From the NCBI GenBank assembly GCA_964348795.1, contig CAYGDY010000005.1, forward strand, positions 1 to 64,000: a stretch of 64,000 nucleotides of DNA, given 5' to 3'. The position numbers and the translations under genes are program-made. Source of the stretch: JADLAT01 sp964348795. Its GTDB lineage: Bacteria; Pseudomonadota; Alphaproteobacteria; Micavibrionales; Micavibrionaceae. Under the pieces are notes generated by a model. The model saw nothing but the letters and a program-made list of their open reading frames with translations. It was not told the origin of the DNA and ran no database searches. This document shows, piece by piece, positions 25,150-33,757 of this stretch (its first letter is position 1; each line of letters begins with the position of its first letter).

Positions 25150-25989
25150 CTACTCCCTCTCCAATGTCACAAGTGCGATTTCAGGCGGACGGAGAAGGCG
25201 CAGGGGCAGGCCTGTCATGCCAAGGCCGCTGGTGACCACCAGATCCTTTTCACCCTCTGTCACATGCCCGTAGGCGTAGCGCAGACCGTATTGCGAGGGC
25301 ACTACGGCGGGTACCATGCCGAAGAACGGCAGGACGATCTGCCCGCCATGCGTATGGCCCGCAACCATCAAGGCTACGGAATCAGGACTATCCGCAAAAG
25401 GGTCCGGATTGTGGGTCATCAGGATAACAGGATTGGTATCTGTGACCTGCGCCAGTGTTTCGGGAATATCGGCGTGCTGTGTCCAGCGCTCTGCCAGACC
25501 GGCAACCCAGAAAGACAGGTCTTTGCATTTTACTGGGAGGGCACGGTTTTCCAAAACGGGAATAGGACTTTTGCGGATCGCTTCGGGCCAGCCTTTGGGG
25601 TATTTGTGCAGATCATGATTCCCCAGTACGGCATACACGCCGCAAGGCGCAGACAGCTTTGTCAGGGGCGCGATGCCGTCTTCCGGTTTGACTTGGATGC
25701 CAAACGGGTGTGTGCCGACATAATCGCCCAGCAGAAGGATCACATCGGGTTTCAGGGCGTTGGCGCGGGCCACAATGCGTGCGACATGCTCGGGCGTGGT
25801 GGAAGGCCAGATCACATGCGGATCACTCAGCAGGGCAATTTTAAGGGGCGTGTCGTGTGTCCATTTTGGTGTGCGGACGGTATATTCCGTGATTTTAAGC
25901 GTAAAGGGTTCGATGGCAGAGGCGTAGACGCCCATAAGCCCGCCCGTAAAAAACAGGATCAAAAAGAGTTTTGGGATCAGGTGTTTCAT
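25150..25989 (-). CDS. Membrane-anchored metallophosphoesterase (YkuE-like)
   Basis: A 279-residue calcineurin-like phosphoesterase. The metal-binding motifs appear in order: SDPHV, GDYVG, GNHD, MTHNPD and AGHTHGGQ. An N-terminal hydrophobic segment (about 5-22) anchors or exports it, so it probably faces the periplasm. Relatives such as YkuE and the UDP-2,3-diacylglucosamine pyrophosphatase-like group act on phospho- or pyrophospho-substrates, and the substrate cannot be told. The ATG at 25989 is preferred to a TTG seven codons upstream. A family C repeat lies 37 bases upstream. Confidence 0.85.
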   Translation of the reverse strand: MKHLIPKLFLILFFTGGLMGVYASAIEPFTLKITEYTVRTPKWTHDTPLKIALLSDPHVIWPSTTPEHVARIVARANALKPDVILLLGDYVGTHPFGIQVKPEDGIAPLTKLSAPCGVYAVLGNHDLHKYPKGWPEAIRKSPIPVLENRALPVKCKDLSFWVAGLAERWTQHADIPETLAQVTDTNPVILMTHNPDPFADSPDSVALMVAGHTHGGQIVLPFFGMVPAVVPSQYGLRYAYGHVTEGEKDLVVTSGLGMTGLPLRLLRPPEIALVTLERE

Positions 25990-26026
25990 GGTGTTTTTTA
26001 TGTCCTTCAAAAATTATCCCTTTGTT

Positions 26027-26084
26027 GTCACCCCCGCCGCTTGCCGTAGGCACGCTTAATTCGCAAAAGACCAACGGGATGACG
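26027..26084. repeat. Family C repeat, internally deleted
   Basis: GTCACCCCCGCCGCTTGCCGTAGGC then directly TTCGCAAAAGACCAACGGGATGACG: the two outer parts of family C with the middle about 70 bases missing. Confidence 0.7.
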
Positions 26085-26101
26085 CTCAGAGGGGCTGTTT
26101 T

Positions 26102-26860
26102 TCAAACAAGCCTTCGGATTTTGAGGAGGCCCCCATAGCCAGCGCACAGATCCTCCAGTGGCTCTAAAACCGTGCGCATAGGACGGGCCGTGGCATTTAA
26201 AACCGTGTGCTGGTCCACCATAATCCCCACATGGCGCTCAAAGAACACAAAATCCCCGCGCTGGCAATGTGTTTTATCCGCCCCCAGATCGGTCCCCAGG
26301 TGCAGGATTTGGTCCTTCGTGTCACGGGGGCAGGGGCGGCCACTGGCTAGCACAGCCAGTTGCACAAGGGCTGAGCAGTCGATCCCCCATGCTGTGCGCC
26401 CCCCCCACAGATAAGGCGTACCCAGAAAACGTAAGGCGGTGTCGATGGGGGAGGATTTGGGCGGGGCATCAAGCGGCGCGATATCTTGCGCCCATATCCA
26501 CAGGTCCTTTTCAAGGCGCGCAAAGCCGCTCTGCTGTTCCCCCGTGGGGGTCAGGCGGGACAGGAAGGAGAGGCTGTGCACAGGCGGGGTTTTGAAATCC
26601 GGAGTGCGGTACAGGTGGCTTTGCAAGGTGGTGAGGGCATGGGTGTGGGGGTGTTCCAAGGGCCCCAGCGCAGAAGATTCTACGAACCCCTCGTAGGAAT
26701 CGGTCTCGCACCGGATTTTGGCCCAGCCGGACGGTGCGGGCGTATCCAAAACGGTCACGGATTCCCCATAGAGGAGCTCCGAAGCTGTTTCGGCCAAAAG
26801 GTCCGGCCCGTCAAGCAGACGCGCGGAAGGTCGGTTGATCTGCATGTCAGACTTTGGCAT
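26102..26860 (-). CDS. NlpC/P60 family cell-wall peptidase with SH3b domains
   Basis: A 252-residue protein like the dipeptidyl-peptidase VI/YkfC group. Two bacterial SH3-like domains occupy about 10-70 and 75-130. The NlpC/P60 papain-like domain has C162 in GIDCSALVQ and H210 in RHVGIMV, with GTPYLWGG before the cysteine. Substrate is probably peptidoglycan peptides (gamma-D-Glu-diamino acid bond). There is no signal peptide, so it fits cytosolic recycling, consistent with the adjacent leucyl aminopeptidase gene, which it overlaps by 14 bases. The start could also be the ATG at 26845. Confidence 0.88.
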   Translation of the reverse strand: MPKSDMQINRPSARLLDGPDLLAETASELLYGESVTVLDTPAPSGWAKIRCETDSYEGFVESSALGPLEHPHTHALTTLQSHLYRTPDFKTPPVHSLSFLSRLTPTGEQQSGFARLEKDLWIWAQDIAPLDAPPKSSPIDTALRFLGTPYLWGGRTAWGIDCSALVQLAVLASGRPCPRDTKDQILHLGTDLGADKTHCQRGDFVFFERHVGIMVDQHTVLNATARPMRTVLEPLEDLCAGYGGLLKIRRLV

Positions 26861-28283
26861 AGCGTCCACTTAAGTAGCTATACACCGCGCGTAAACCGGT
26901 ATCACATCCGCCAGCGGGTCTGCCGGCGCGGCCCGAGAGCTCCCACGCGTAAATATCCAGATGCACCCAAGGGACGCTCGGCTCTACAAAATGTTCAAGG
27001 AACAGGGCGCTGTAGATCAGATCACCTGGCGTGCCCGCGCTGTTGATAAGGTCCGAGATGCTATTATCCAGATACTTCCGGTAGGGCCGCCACAAGGGCA
27101 TGTGCCAGACGGGATCACTGCAGGCAAAGGCGGTTTTCTGGAGATCGCGGGCTAGCCTGTCATCGTTGGAAAAGAGCGCCGGAATATCAGGCCCCAGCGC
27201 CGCGCGCGCCGAGCCTGTCAGAGTTGCAAAATCAATCAGCAATTCGGGAGAATCCTCGCACGCATAGGCGAGCGCATCGGCCAGAATCAAACGCCCTTCG
27301 GCATCGGTGTTGGTGTTTTCAACGGTGAGCCCCTTGCGCGAGCGGATAATGTCGCCGGGCCGAAAAGATGCGCCACCCACGGCATTCTCCACAGCCGGAA
27401 TCAGGACGCGGAGCTGGATGGGCAGGTGATGGGCCATGATGAGGTGCGCGAGCCCTAGCGCATGGGCGGCTCCGCCCATATCTTTTTTCATGGTACGCAT
27501 GGCGGAAGAAGGCTTGATGTCGAGCCCGCCCGTATCAAAGCATACCCCCTTGCCAACCAGCGTGATTTTCGGGTGCTTGGGTGAACCCCATCGCAGGTCA
27601 ATCAGGCGGGGTCTTCGGGGGCTGGCTTGTCCCACGGTATAAACCAGAGGAAAATTCTGGTCGAGCAGGGCAGTGTCGTGCAGGACCGTGATTTTTGCCT
27701 TATGGGTTTTGGCCACGGCGCGGGCAGACTGTTCCAGTTCATCGGGGCCCATATCGTTGGACGGCATGTTGATCAGGTTGCGGACCATGCATACCGCATC
27801 CAGCAGGGTTATGACGGCGTGCTGGTCTACGGTTTTGGCCATGACAAGCGCGGGTTTTGGAGCAGGGCGGGATGTGTAGGCCGAAAAGGCATAATGTGCC
27901 AGCCCCCAGCCCGCATGCGCGGTCACAAGGTCCTCGGGTGAGAGCCCCCCTGTGTTTTCCAGCCCGAAACTGGTGCTTTCGATCAGGCTGGCGGGCAGGG
28001 CTTTGGCCAGACTCTCCACGGTGTGTGCGAGGTCATACAGGGCTGTGGGGGTTGAAATTCCCGCTATAACACCTGTGATCTGGCCTTCTGCCCCGTATAG
28101 AATCACTGTTTTTTCGGGCGTGGGAATGTAGCCCGCCCGCGTGATCTGGGCCCTGATCGCGGGCGACTGGTTTTTCAGCCAGCTGTTGAAGGTTCTGGCT
28201 GTGACAGGAAAGACAGGGATGTGGTGCTTCTTTTTACGGGCCAGAAACGCTTGCGGGGCATCGAGAATCGGATCATGTGGCAT
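26847..28283 (-). CDS. Leucyl aminopeptidase family protein (M17)
   Basis: A 478-residue M17 metallo-aminopeptidase. The two-metal site is in VGKGVCFDTGGLDIKP and the family signature NTDAEGRL is present with the second metal ligands. The Lys/Arg catalytic pair is in the same region (KKDMGG, EGRL). The N-terminal non-catalytic domain is divergent. Start at 28283 chosen from family length; the longer start adds 22 residues. The PepA-like/NlpC pair is common in alphaproteobacteria and suggests joint breakdown of wall or dietary peptides. Confidence 0.9.
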   Translation of the reverse strand: MPHDPILDAPQAFLARKKKHHIPVFPVTARTFNSWLKNQSPAIRAQITRAGYIPTPEKTVILYGAEGQITGVIAGISTPTALYDLAHTVESLAKALPASLIESTSFGLENTGGLSPEDLVTAHAGWGLAHYAFSAYTSRPAPKPALVMAKTVDQHAVITLLDAVCMVRNLINMPSNDMGPDELEQSARAVAKTHKAKITVLHDTALLDQNFPLVYTVGQASPRRPRLIDLRWGSPKHPKITLVGKGVCFDTGGLDIKPSSAMRTMKKDMGGAAHALGLAHLIMAHHLPIQLRVLIPAVENAVGGASFRPGDIIRSRKGLTVENTNTDAEGRLILADALAYACEDSPELLIDFATLTGSARAALGPDIPALFSNDDRLARDLQKTAFACSDPVWHMPLWRPYRKYLDNSISDLINSAGTPGDLIYSALFLEHFVEPSVPWVHLDIYAWELSGRAGRPAGGCDTGLRAVYSYLSGRYAKV

Positions 28284-28399
28284 GGGGTTTTTTCTGAGAG
28301 TGCGAGGGTTGTTTGGGTGAAGTTTATAGTGATTCCCGTTCAAAATCACCAGATGTGTGAGGAAAGGTGCAGGGGAATAACAGGCAGGCGGTCTTTATA

Positions 28400-28426
28400 T
28401 TGACACGGCGCAGGAAGTGTACTAAT
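28400..28426 (+). promoter_or_regulatory. Promoter candidate for tRNA-Asn
   Basis: A perfect TTGACA (28400-28405) and ACTAAT (28421-28426) with a 15-base spacer, about 25 bases before the tRNA 5' end. The spacer is short but the position suits a tRNA promoter. Confidence 0.5.
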
Positions 28427-28450
28427 TTGCGCGGACTTTTTACCGAGCAT

Positions 28451-28525
28451 TCCTCGATAGCTCAGCGGTAGAGCAGTTGACTGTTAATCAATTGGTCCCA
28501 GGTTCGAATCCTGGTCGAGGAGCCA
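28451..28525 (+). tRNA. tRNA-Asn (GTT)
   Basis: 75 bases including the encoded CCA. The acceptor stem TCCTCGA/TCGAGGA pairs fully, the anticodon loop is CTGTTAA (anticodon GTT), and the T arm is CCAGG-TTCGAAT-CCTGG. D-arm GCTC/GAGC pairs. The cloverleaf is complete. Confidence 0.98.
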
Positions 28526-28642
28526 TTTTCCCCTCAAAAATTTTCGGTATAGAGTATGATTTCCGATCGTGTGATCTCTGTTTTGGATGAGAGATATGGT
28601 CGAACTCTCTTGTCGGGTTCAAATCCTCTGTCGTTATGTATT

Positions 28643-28675
28643 AAAAACCCCGCCACAAGGGCAGGTTTTTTTAAT
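28643..28675. terminator. Hairpin between the two tRNA genes
   Basis: AAAAACCCCGCC ... GGGCAGGTTTTTTT forms a stem with one mismatch, ending in T-runs on both strands, so it can terminate the convergent tRNA transcripts from either side. Confidence 0.6.
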
Positions 28676-28678
28676 AAA

Positions 28679-28770
28679 TGGCGGAGACGGAGGGATTCGA
28701 ACCCTCGATGAGTGATTAACCCATACACCCTTAGCAGGGGCGCGCCTTCAGCCTCTCGGCCACGTCTCCG
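28679..28770 (-). tRNA. tRNA-Ser (GCT)
   Basis: 92 bases including CCA. Acceptor stem CGGAGAC/GTCTCCG, anticodon loop CTGCTAA (anticodon GCT), a long variable arm as in class II tRNAs, and T arm GAGGG-TTCGAAT-CCCTC. Confidence 0.98.
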
Positions 28771-28883
28771 TTGTGTTTTTGGGGCTCCTTTGGAGGGATA
28801 ACCCCTTTGCTAGGGCAGAGTTGTAAAGCCAAACCCCCGCTTTGGCAAGACGGGAGTGTGTGGGCGTGAAAAAAATATCCGCT

Positions 28884-30335
28884 TTACCCCAATTTCGCTT
28901 TTAAAATCTCATTCACCATGTCCGGATTCACCTTGCCGCCCGATTTTTTCATGGCCTGACCGACAAAAAAGCCGAAGAGCTTATCCTTGCCCGCGCGGTA
29001 AGCCGCCACGTTGTCGGGGTTTTCGGCTAAAATTTCATCAATCAGGGTTTCGATCGCGCCCGTGTCTGTGACTTGTTTCAGGCCCTTTTCCTCAACGATC
29101 TGCGCGGGTGCACCGCCCGTTTCAAACATAATGGCAAAGACATCCTTGGCGATTTTACCGGAGATGGTGTTGTCCGCAATCAGACCTATCAGCGCGGCCA
29201 GATTTTGCGCGGAGATGGGCGAGGATTCAAGCCCCTTGCCGGCTTTATTCAACGCGCCCAAAAGCTCGTTAATCACCCAGTTGGCGGCCAGTTTGGGGTC
29301 GCTGTTTTTTGCCACGGTTTCAAAGTAATAGGCGCGGGCGCGCTCTGCGATCAGGACGCTGGCATCATAGAGCGATAAACCATAATCCTTCATAAAGCGG
29401 TGCTTTTTCTGGTCCGGCAGTTCAGGCAGGGTGGCTTTGATCTGCGCAATCCAGTTGTCATTCACGTGCAGGGGCAGGAGGTCAGGGTCAGGGAAGTAGC
29501 GGTAATCATGCGCCTCTTCCTTCGAGCGCATGGAGCGCGTCATGCCCTTGACGGGGTCCCACAGGCGGGTTTCCTGCCGGATGGTGCCGCCGTCTTCAAT
29601 GATTTCGATTTGTCTTTGGACTTCGTAGTCAATGGCTTGCGAGACGGCCTTGAGGGAGTTCACGTTCTTGATTTCCGCCCGTGTGCCGAGTTTATCCCCG
29701 GGCTTGCGCACAGAGATATTCACATCCGCCCGCATGGAGCCTTCCTCCATATTCCCGTCACAGGTGCCCAGATACCGCAGGATCATCCGCAGTTTAGACA
29801 GGTAGGCGGTGGCTTCTTCCGGCCCTGAGATATCAGGCTCGGACACGATTTCCATCAGCGCGCATCCGGAGCGGTTCAAGTCCACAAAGGATTTGGTGGG
29901 GTGAAGATCATGCACGGATTTGCCCGCATCTTGCTCCAGATGCAAACGCGTGATGCCGATATTTTTTGTGGTGCCGTCGGGCAGGTCGATCTCGATCACA
30001 CCCTTGCCCACGATGGGATGCAGAAACTGGGAAATCTGGTATCCTTGGGGCAGATCAGGGTAAAAATAGTTTTTACGCTCGAAGACCGAAATATTGTTGA
30101 TTTGAGCATTGAGCCCCAATCCAGTACGCACGGCTTGCTCCACGCATTTTTCATTGAGCACGGGAAGCATGCCAGGCATGGCCGCATCCACGAGAGAAAC
30201 TTGGCTATTGGGCTCTGCCCCGAATTGTGTGGCCGCACCCGAAAACAGTTTGGACTGGCAGGTCACTTGCGCGTGGACCTCCATCCCGATCACGATTTCC
30301 CAGTTGCCGGTTTCGCCTTTGATAAGTTGTGCCAT
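28884..30335 (-). CDS. gatB: Asp/Glu-tRNA amidotransferase subunit B
   Basis: A 483-residue kinase-like subunit of GatCAB, which converts Asp-tRNA(Asn) or Glu-tRNA(Gln) to the amidated forms. Begins near EIVIGMEVHAQ, with KNYFYPDLPQGYQISQ and the DLNRSGCALMEIVSEPD signature; the C-terminal YqeY-like tRNA-binding domain covers about 330-483. AAGGAC precedes the ATG. It follows gatA and an unknown secreted-protein gene, so the operon order is gatC-gatA-unknown-gatB. Confidence 0.97.
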   Translation of the reverse strand: MAQLIKGETGNWEIVIGMEVHAQVTCQSKLFSGAATQFGAEPNSQVSLVDAAMPGMLPVLNEKCVEQAVRTGLGLNAQINNISVFERKNYFYPDLPQGYQISQFLHPIVGKGVIEIDLPDGTTKNIGITRLHLEQDAGKSVHDLHPTKSFVDLNRSGCALMEIVSEPDISGPEEATAYLSKLRMILRYLGTCDGNMEEGSMRADVNISVRKPGDKLGTRAEIKNVNSLKAVSQAIDYEVQRQIEIIEDGGTIRQETRLWDPVKGMTRSMRSKEEAHDYRYFPDPDLLPLHVNDNWIAQIKATLPELPDQKKHRFMKDYGLSLYDASVLIAERARAYYFETVAKNSDPKLAANWVINELLGALNKAGKGLESSPISAQNLAALIGLIADNTISGKIAKDVFAIMFETGGAPAQIVEEKGLKQVTDTGAIETLIDEILAENPDNVAAYRAGKDKLFGFFVGQAMKKSGGKVNPDMVNEILKAKLG

Positions 30336-30361
30336 GGTTTTTTGTCCTTGTTGTTCGTGAA

Positions 30362-31153
30362 TTACTGATAAGCCTGTCCGAGTTCATAAAGGGCCATGCA
30401 ATCCTGCAGGGCGGCTTGGGAGGCCTTGTCGAAGGCCTTGCTTTGCATGAGGCTTCCCAAGGGGTCCAGATCCTTGACATTGCGGCGCAGGGCGCCTTCG
30501 ATGACTCGGGGCCCGCGTTCCTTCATAAATTTTCCCATTTCATCCCCGAGGCATTCGCATACGCGGTTGGCGTGTTTCAGCCCGTTTCGGACTTTCGGGT
30601 CGCCCATGCATTGATCAAGGATCAGGGCTTTGGTGGGGTGTTCCATACACGGCGCATAGACAAACATCATCATCCGGCTTCGTTGCAGGTCGCCTTCGGC
30701 GGTGCTGGTCGCCATGGCCTGCAACTGGGGGATGGTCATGGCCTCCGGCAACTTGGCCGCCGTACAGCCACACAGTAATTTGAGAGACTCCCCCTTGAGA
30801 ATCGGGTGGTCCTGCGCCATACAGTTTTTGTAATAGGCGTTGGAGAAATCCTTCATACTGGAGGGTGGTGGTGTATTTTCCGCAGGCTTTGCTGGAATGT
30901 CTTCCAGTTCCGGCACATCTACAACGGGCGGGGTATTTTGGGGGGGGATCTGCGCGGACTTGGGGCGCACGAAAATGTCTGCGGCGTGTGCTGATTCTGG
31001 GGCAAGGAGTAAAAAGAGGCACAGGAGAAAAACAAGAGGCGCGGCTTTGACGCTTGCGTTCTTTGGATCCCGTTTGTGCAAGCGCTCCCAAAGGGAACGC
31101 GCCAACGGGATGACAGGAAGGTGTGAATGGATGACGGGGTGTGATGATGTCAT
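30362..31153 (-). CDS. Secreted Cys-rich protein with a repeat-encoded N-terminus
   Basis: A 263-residue protein inserted between gatA and gatB. The first 30 residues or so (MTSSHPVIHSHLPVIPLARS...) are translated from a family C palindromic repeat and precede a signal peptide-like stretch AAPLVFLLCLFLLLAPESAHA. The mature region has a Pro-rich linker, then a helical domain with cysteines in KNCMAQ, LLCGCTA, APCMEH, DQCMGD, RVCECLG and LQDCMAL, probably disulfide-bonded in the periplasm. The ATG at 31153 has GAGGAG at ideal spacing, overlapping the gatA stop. If the true start is the TTG at 31081, the repeat would lie mostly in the leader instead. Family unknown. Confidence 0.7.
   Translation of the reverse strand: MTSSHPVIHSHLPVIPLARSLWERLHKRDPKNASVKAAPLVFLLCLFLLLAPESAHAADIFVRPKSAQIPPQNTPPVVDVPELEDIPAKPAENTPPPSSMKDFSNAYYKNCMAQDHPILKGESLKLLCGCTAAKLPEAMTIPQLQAMATSTAEGDLQRSRMMMFVYAPCMEHPTKALILDQCMGDPKVRNGLKHANRVCECLGDEMGKFMKERGPRVIEGALRRNVKDLDPLGSLMQSKAFDKASQAALQDCMALYELGQAYQ
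31065..31115. repeat. Family C repeat inside a coding region
   Basis: GGATCCCGT ... GCGCTCCCAAAGGGAACGC hairpin ... AACGGGATGACAG: outer arms and one inner hairpin of family C, read in frame as part of the secreted protein's N-terminus. Confidence 0.7.
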
Positions 31154-31164
31154 CTTTTTGCTCC

Positions 31165-32652
31165 TCACGCCGCCTTTTTTAAAAGTGTCTGGGGTATGGC
31201 TTTGAAATCAGCCGCAATCTCGAGGGAACGTCCGATGTTAAAGACCGTTTGCTCGTCCCATGCCTTACCTAAAATCTGCAAACCCAAAGGCAGGCCCCGC
31301 GCATCCAGCCCTGCAGGGACCGACATGGCCGGAATGCCTGCCAGATTGGCCGTGACGGTAAAGACGTCGTTCAGGTACATCTTGATTGGGTCATCTTCAT
31401 TTTCACCGATGGCAAAGGCGCCGGACGGCGCGGTCGGTGTCAAAATCGCATCGCAGGTCTCGAAGGCTTTTTCAAAATCCTGCAGGATCAACCGGCGGAC
31501 CTTTTGCGCCTTGATATAGTACGCATCGTAATAGCCGGCGGACAACACATAGGTGCCGATCAGAATCCGGCGTTTGACTTCCTCCCCGAACCCTTCGGCG
31601 CGGGTTTTGGTGTACATGTCATTGAGTGTGCCTTCGGCCTTGCTCCGGTGCCCATAGCGCACCCCGTCATAGCGGGCGAGGTTGGAGGAGGCCTCTGCCG
31701 GCGCAATGATGTAATAGGTCGGCAAGGCATATTTCGTATGGGGCAGGGAGATGTCTACGATCTCGGCTCCGGCCTCTTTCAACCAGCGGATGCCGTTTTG
31801 CCAGAGGGTTTCAATCTCGGCAGGGATGCCCTCCAGCCGGTATTCCTTCGGAATGCCGATTTTGAGGCCCTTGATGTCACCGGTGAGGGCTTTGGCAAAA
31901 TCAGGGACGGGGAGGTTGGCGGATGTGCTGTCCATCGGGTCATGCCCGCTCATGGATTGAAGCAGGAGCGCACAATCTTCCACCGTACGGGCAATCGGGC
32001 CCGGATGGTCGAGGGAGGACGCGTAGGCAATCACGCCCCAGCGCGAACAGCGCCCATAGGTGGGTTTGATCCCCGCAAGGCCGCAGAAGGACGCAGGTTG
32101 GCGGATGGAGCCGCCCGTGTCGGTGGCTGTGGCCCCCATGGCAATGCGGGCAGACACTGCAGAGGCTGAACCGCCGGAGGAGCCGCCCGGGACGAGATCC
32201 TTGCCATCGCTGGCGTGCCAAGGGTTGATGACATTGCCGAATGCGCTGGTGGTGTTGGAGGAGCCCATGGCAAACTGGTCCAGATTGGCCTTGCCCAGCA
32301 TCACCGCGCCGTCATCGAACAGTTTGCGGGTAACGGTGGATTCATAGCGCGGGATAAAGCCCCGCAAAATGTTGCTGGCGGCGGTGGTTTGCACGCCGTC
32401 CGTGCAGAACAGATCCTTGATGGCCAGTGGAATGCCGTCCAGCAGGCCGGTTTGCGCGCCCTTGGCTCTGCGGGTGTCGCTGTCTTGCGCTTGTTTGATG
32501 GCAATCTCCGGTGTTTCCACAATATAGGCGTTGAGAGCCCGTGCCTTTTCCATGGCGGACAGGTGATCTTGCGTGAGCTCTACGGCAGAGAATTGTTTTT
32601 TCTCCAGTCCGGTAAGGGCTTCGGCGATTGTCAGGTGTGTCAGTGTGCTCAT
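31165..32652 (-). CDS. gatA: Asp/Glu-tRNA amidotransferase subunit A
   Basis: A 495-residue amidase-signature enzyme that releases ammonia from glutamine for GatB. Catalytic Lys K79 in LAIKDLFC, the Gly/Ser-rich PGGSSGGSA at 155-163 with the cis-serine, and nucleophile S182 in TGGSIRQPA. Overlaps gatC by four bases (ATGA), indicating coupled translation. Confidence 0.97.
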   Translation of the reverse strand: MSTLTHLTIAEALTGLEKKQFSAVELTQDHLSAMEKARALNAYIVETPEIAIKQAQDSDTRRAKGAQTGLLDGIPLAIKDLFCTDGVQTTAASNILRGFIPRYESTVTRKLFDDGAVMLGKANLDQFAMGSSNTTSAFGNVINPWHASDGKDLVPGGSSGGSASAVSARIAMGATATDTGGSIRQPASFCGLAGIKPTYGRCSRWGVIAYASSLDHPGPIARTVEDCALLLQSMSGHDPMDSTSANLPVPDFAKALTGDIKGLKIGIPKEYRLEGIPAEIETLWQNGIRWLKEAGAEIVDISLPHTKYALPTYYIIAPAEASSNLARYDGVRYGHRSKAEGTLNDMYTKTRAEGFGEEVKRRILIGTYVLSAGYYDAYYIKAQKVRRLILQDFEKAFETCDAILTPTAPSGAFAIGENEDDPIKMYLNDVFTVTANLAGIPAMSVPAGLDARGLPLGLQILGKAWDEQTVFNIGRSLEIAADFKAIPQTLLKKAA

Positions 32653-32945
32653 TCTGCCTGCTCCACGATTTTAGGGACCACGAAAAATCCTTGGGTGTGT
32701 TCGGGCGCATTGGCCAGCACTTTGTCCTGACAGGCGCCGTCTGTGATCGCATCGGTGCGCAGGATAAGCGGCATCTGGATAACATTGGCCAAAGGCTCCA
32801 CGCCATCCGTGTTGACTTCGGCCAGTTGTTCGATCCAGTTCAAGATACCGCCAACCTGAGGGGTTGCACGGTCCAGCGCGGCCTCGCTCATCTCCAGATA
32901 GGCCAGATGGGCAATTTTCCGGACTGTTTCCTTGGGGAGGGACAT
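32649..32945 (-). CDS. gatC: Asp/Glu-tRNA amidotransferase subunit C
   Basis: A 98-residue subunit that wraps around the GatA-GatB interface. VRKIAHLAYLEMSE at the N-terminus, ILNWIEQLAEVNTDGVEPLANV in the middle and a FFVVPKIVE end are the family pattern. First gene of the gatCA-unknown-gatB operon, divergent from ruvX across about 270 bases that hold a family C repeat. Confidence 0.95.
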   Translation of the reverse strand: MSLPKETVRKIAHLAYLEMSEAALDRATPQVGGILNWIEQLAEVNTDGVEPLANVIQMPLILRTDAITDGACQDKVLANAPEHTQGFFVVPKIVEQAE

Positions 32946-33023
32946 TTTATGGTGTCTTTCTTGTGTAGGTGTTATCTTGCATCGGTGTTATATAGTCGCT
33001 CTATAAGAAAAATAGTTCTCAAT

Positions 33024-33154
33024 CGTCACCCCCGCCGCTTGCCGCATGCAAGCTGAAAGTGCGGGGGGGCCAGTAATGTGAGCCGTTTACGGCTCTCTTT
33101 TTTCTGGATCCCGTGCGTGCGAATTTTGCTTCGCAAAATGCCCACGGGATGACA
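33024..33154. repeat. Family C palindromic repeat, copy 3 (full length)
   Basis: CGTCACCCCCGCCGCTTGCC to CACGGGATGACAG, with GAGCCGTTTACGGCTC and TTTTGCTTCGCAAAA hairpins. It separates divergent gatC and ruvX and so probably lies outside their core promoters. Confidence 0.75.
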
Positions 33155-33214
33155 GGTCAGGGGGCAGGTTTTATTCTTTAAACGACTATTCAATATAGTT
33201 TTTAGCATTATAGG

Positions 33215-33718
33215 ATGAGGATGCCAACAGGATTATTGCAAGATATTCAAGGTTTCTGCCCCAAAGAAGGCCGGTTGATGGGACTGGATGTCGGGACAAA
33301 GACGATTGGGCTGGCGCTCTCCGATCCTGCGCGGGCCTATGCCATGCCGCTCCAGACGATAGAGCGGGTCAAGTTTACTAAGGATATGGCCGCTTTAACC
33401 ATAATCGTAAAGGAATATGAGGTCACCGGTTTTGTTGTAGGCTATCCCTTGAATATGGATGGCAGTAGTGGGCGACGGGCCCAATCGGTACGGGATTTTG
33501 TAGCGGAGATGGTCAGGATTCCCGAGGTTGTGGGCCCCGCGCCATGGGTGGCGCTGTGGGATGAACGGTTATCCACAGTTTCAGTGGAAAACCTTGTGGA
33601 TGAACTGGTGGAAAAACGAAAAACACGTGTTAATGCAAAAGCTTCTGGCTTGATTGATAAACTGGCGGCGCAGGTGATCTTGAACGGCGCGCTGGGGTAT
33701 TTGAATGGAAGGCCATAA
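33215..33718 (+). CDS. ruvX: YqgF/RuvX family protein
   Basis: A 167-residue RNase H-fold protein implicated in pre-16S rRNA processing and formerly annotated as a putative Holliday junction resolvase. The fold motifs are GLDVGTKTIGLALSD, VVGYPLNMDGSSG, WDERLST and the C-terminal IDKLAAQVIL aspartate. Start at 33215, with another ATG two codons in; the ribosome site is poor for both. RuvX opposite or next to gatCAB is common in the class. Confidence 0.92.
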   Translation: MRMPTGLLQDIQGFCPKEGRLMGLDVGTKTIGLALSDPARAYAMPLQTIERVKFTKDMAALTIIVKEYEVTGFVVGYPLNMDGSSGRRAQSVRDFVAEMVRIPEVVGPAPWVALWDERLSTVSVENLVDELVEKRKTRVNAKASGLIDKLAAQVILNGALGYLNGRP

Positions 33719-33721
33719 ATA

Positions 33722-33750
33722 TTGACATAGTGCATTTTTTTCCGTATAAG
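33722..33750 (+). promoter_or_regulatory. Strong promoter, probably leaderless transcript
   Basis: TTGACA (33722-33727), exactly 17 bases, TATAAG (33745-33750). The next gene's ATG is at 33758, 7 bases after the -10 box, where transcription itself would begin. No Shine-Dalgarno is present. Confidence 0.75.
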
Positions 33751-33757
33751 AAAAAAT

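Noticed and set aside
28597..28634. tRNA-like fragment between the two tRNA genes
   Set aside because: GGGTTCAAATCC recalls a T arm, but the arms do not pair well and no other stem is found.
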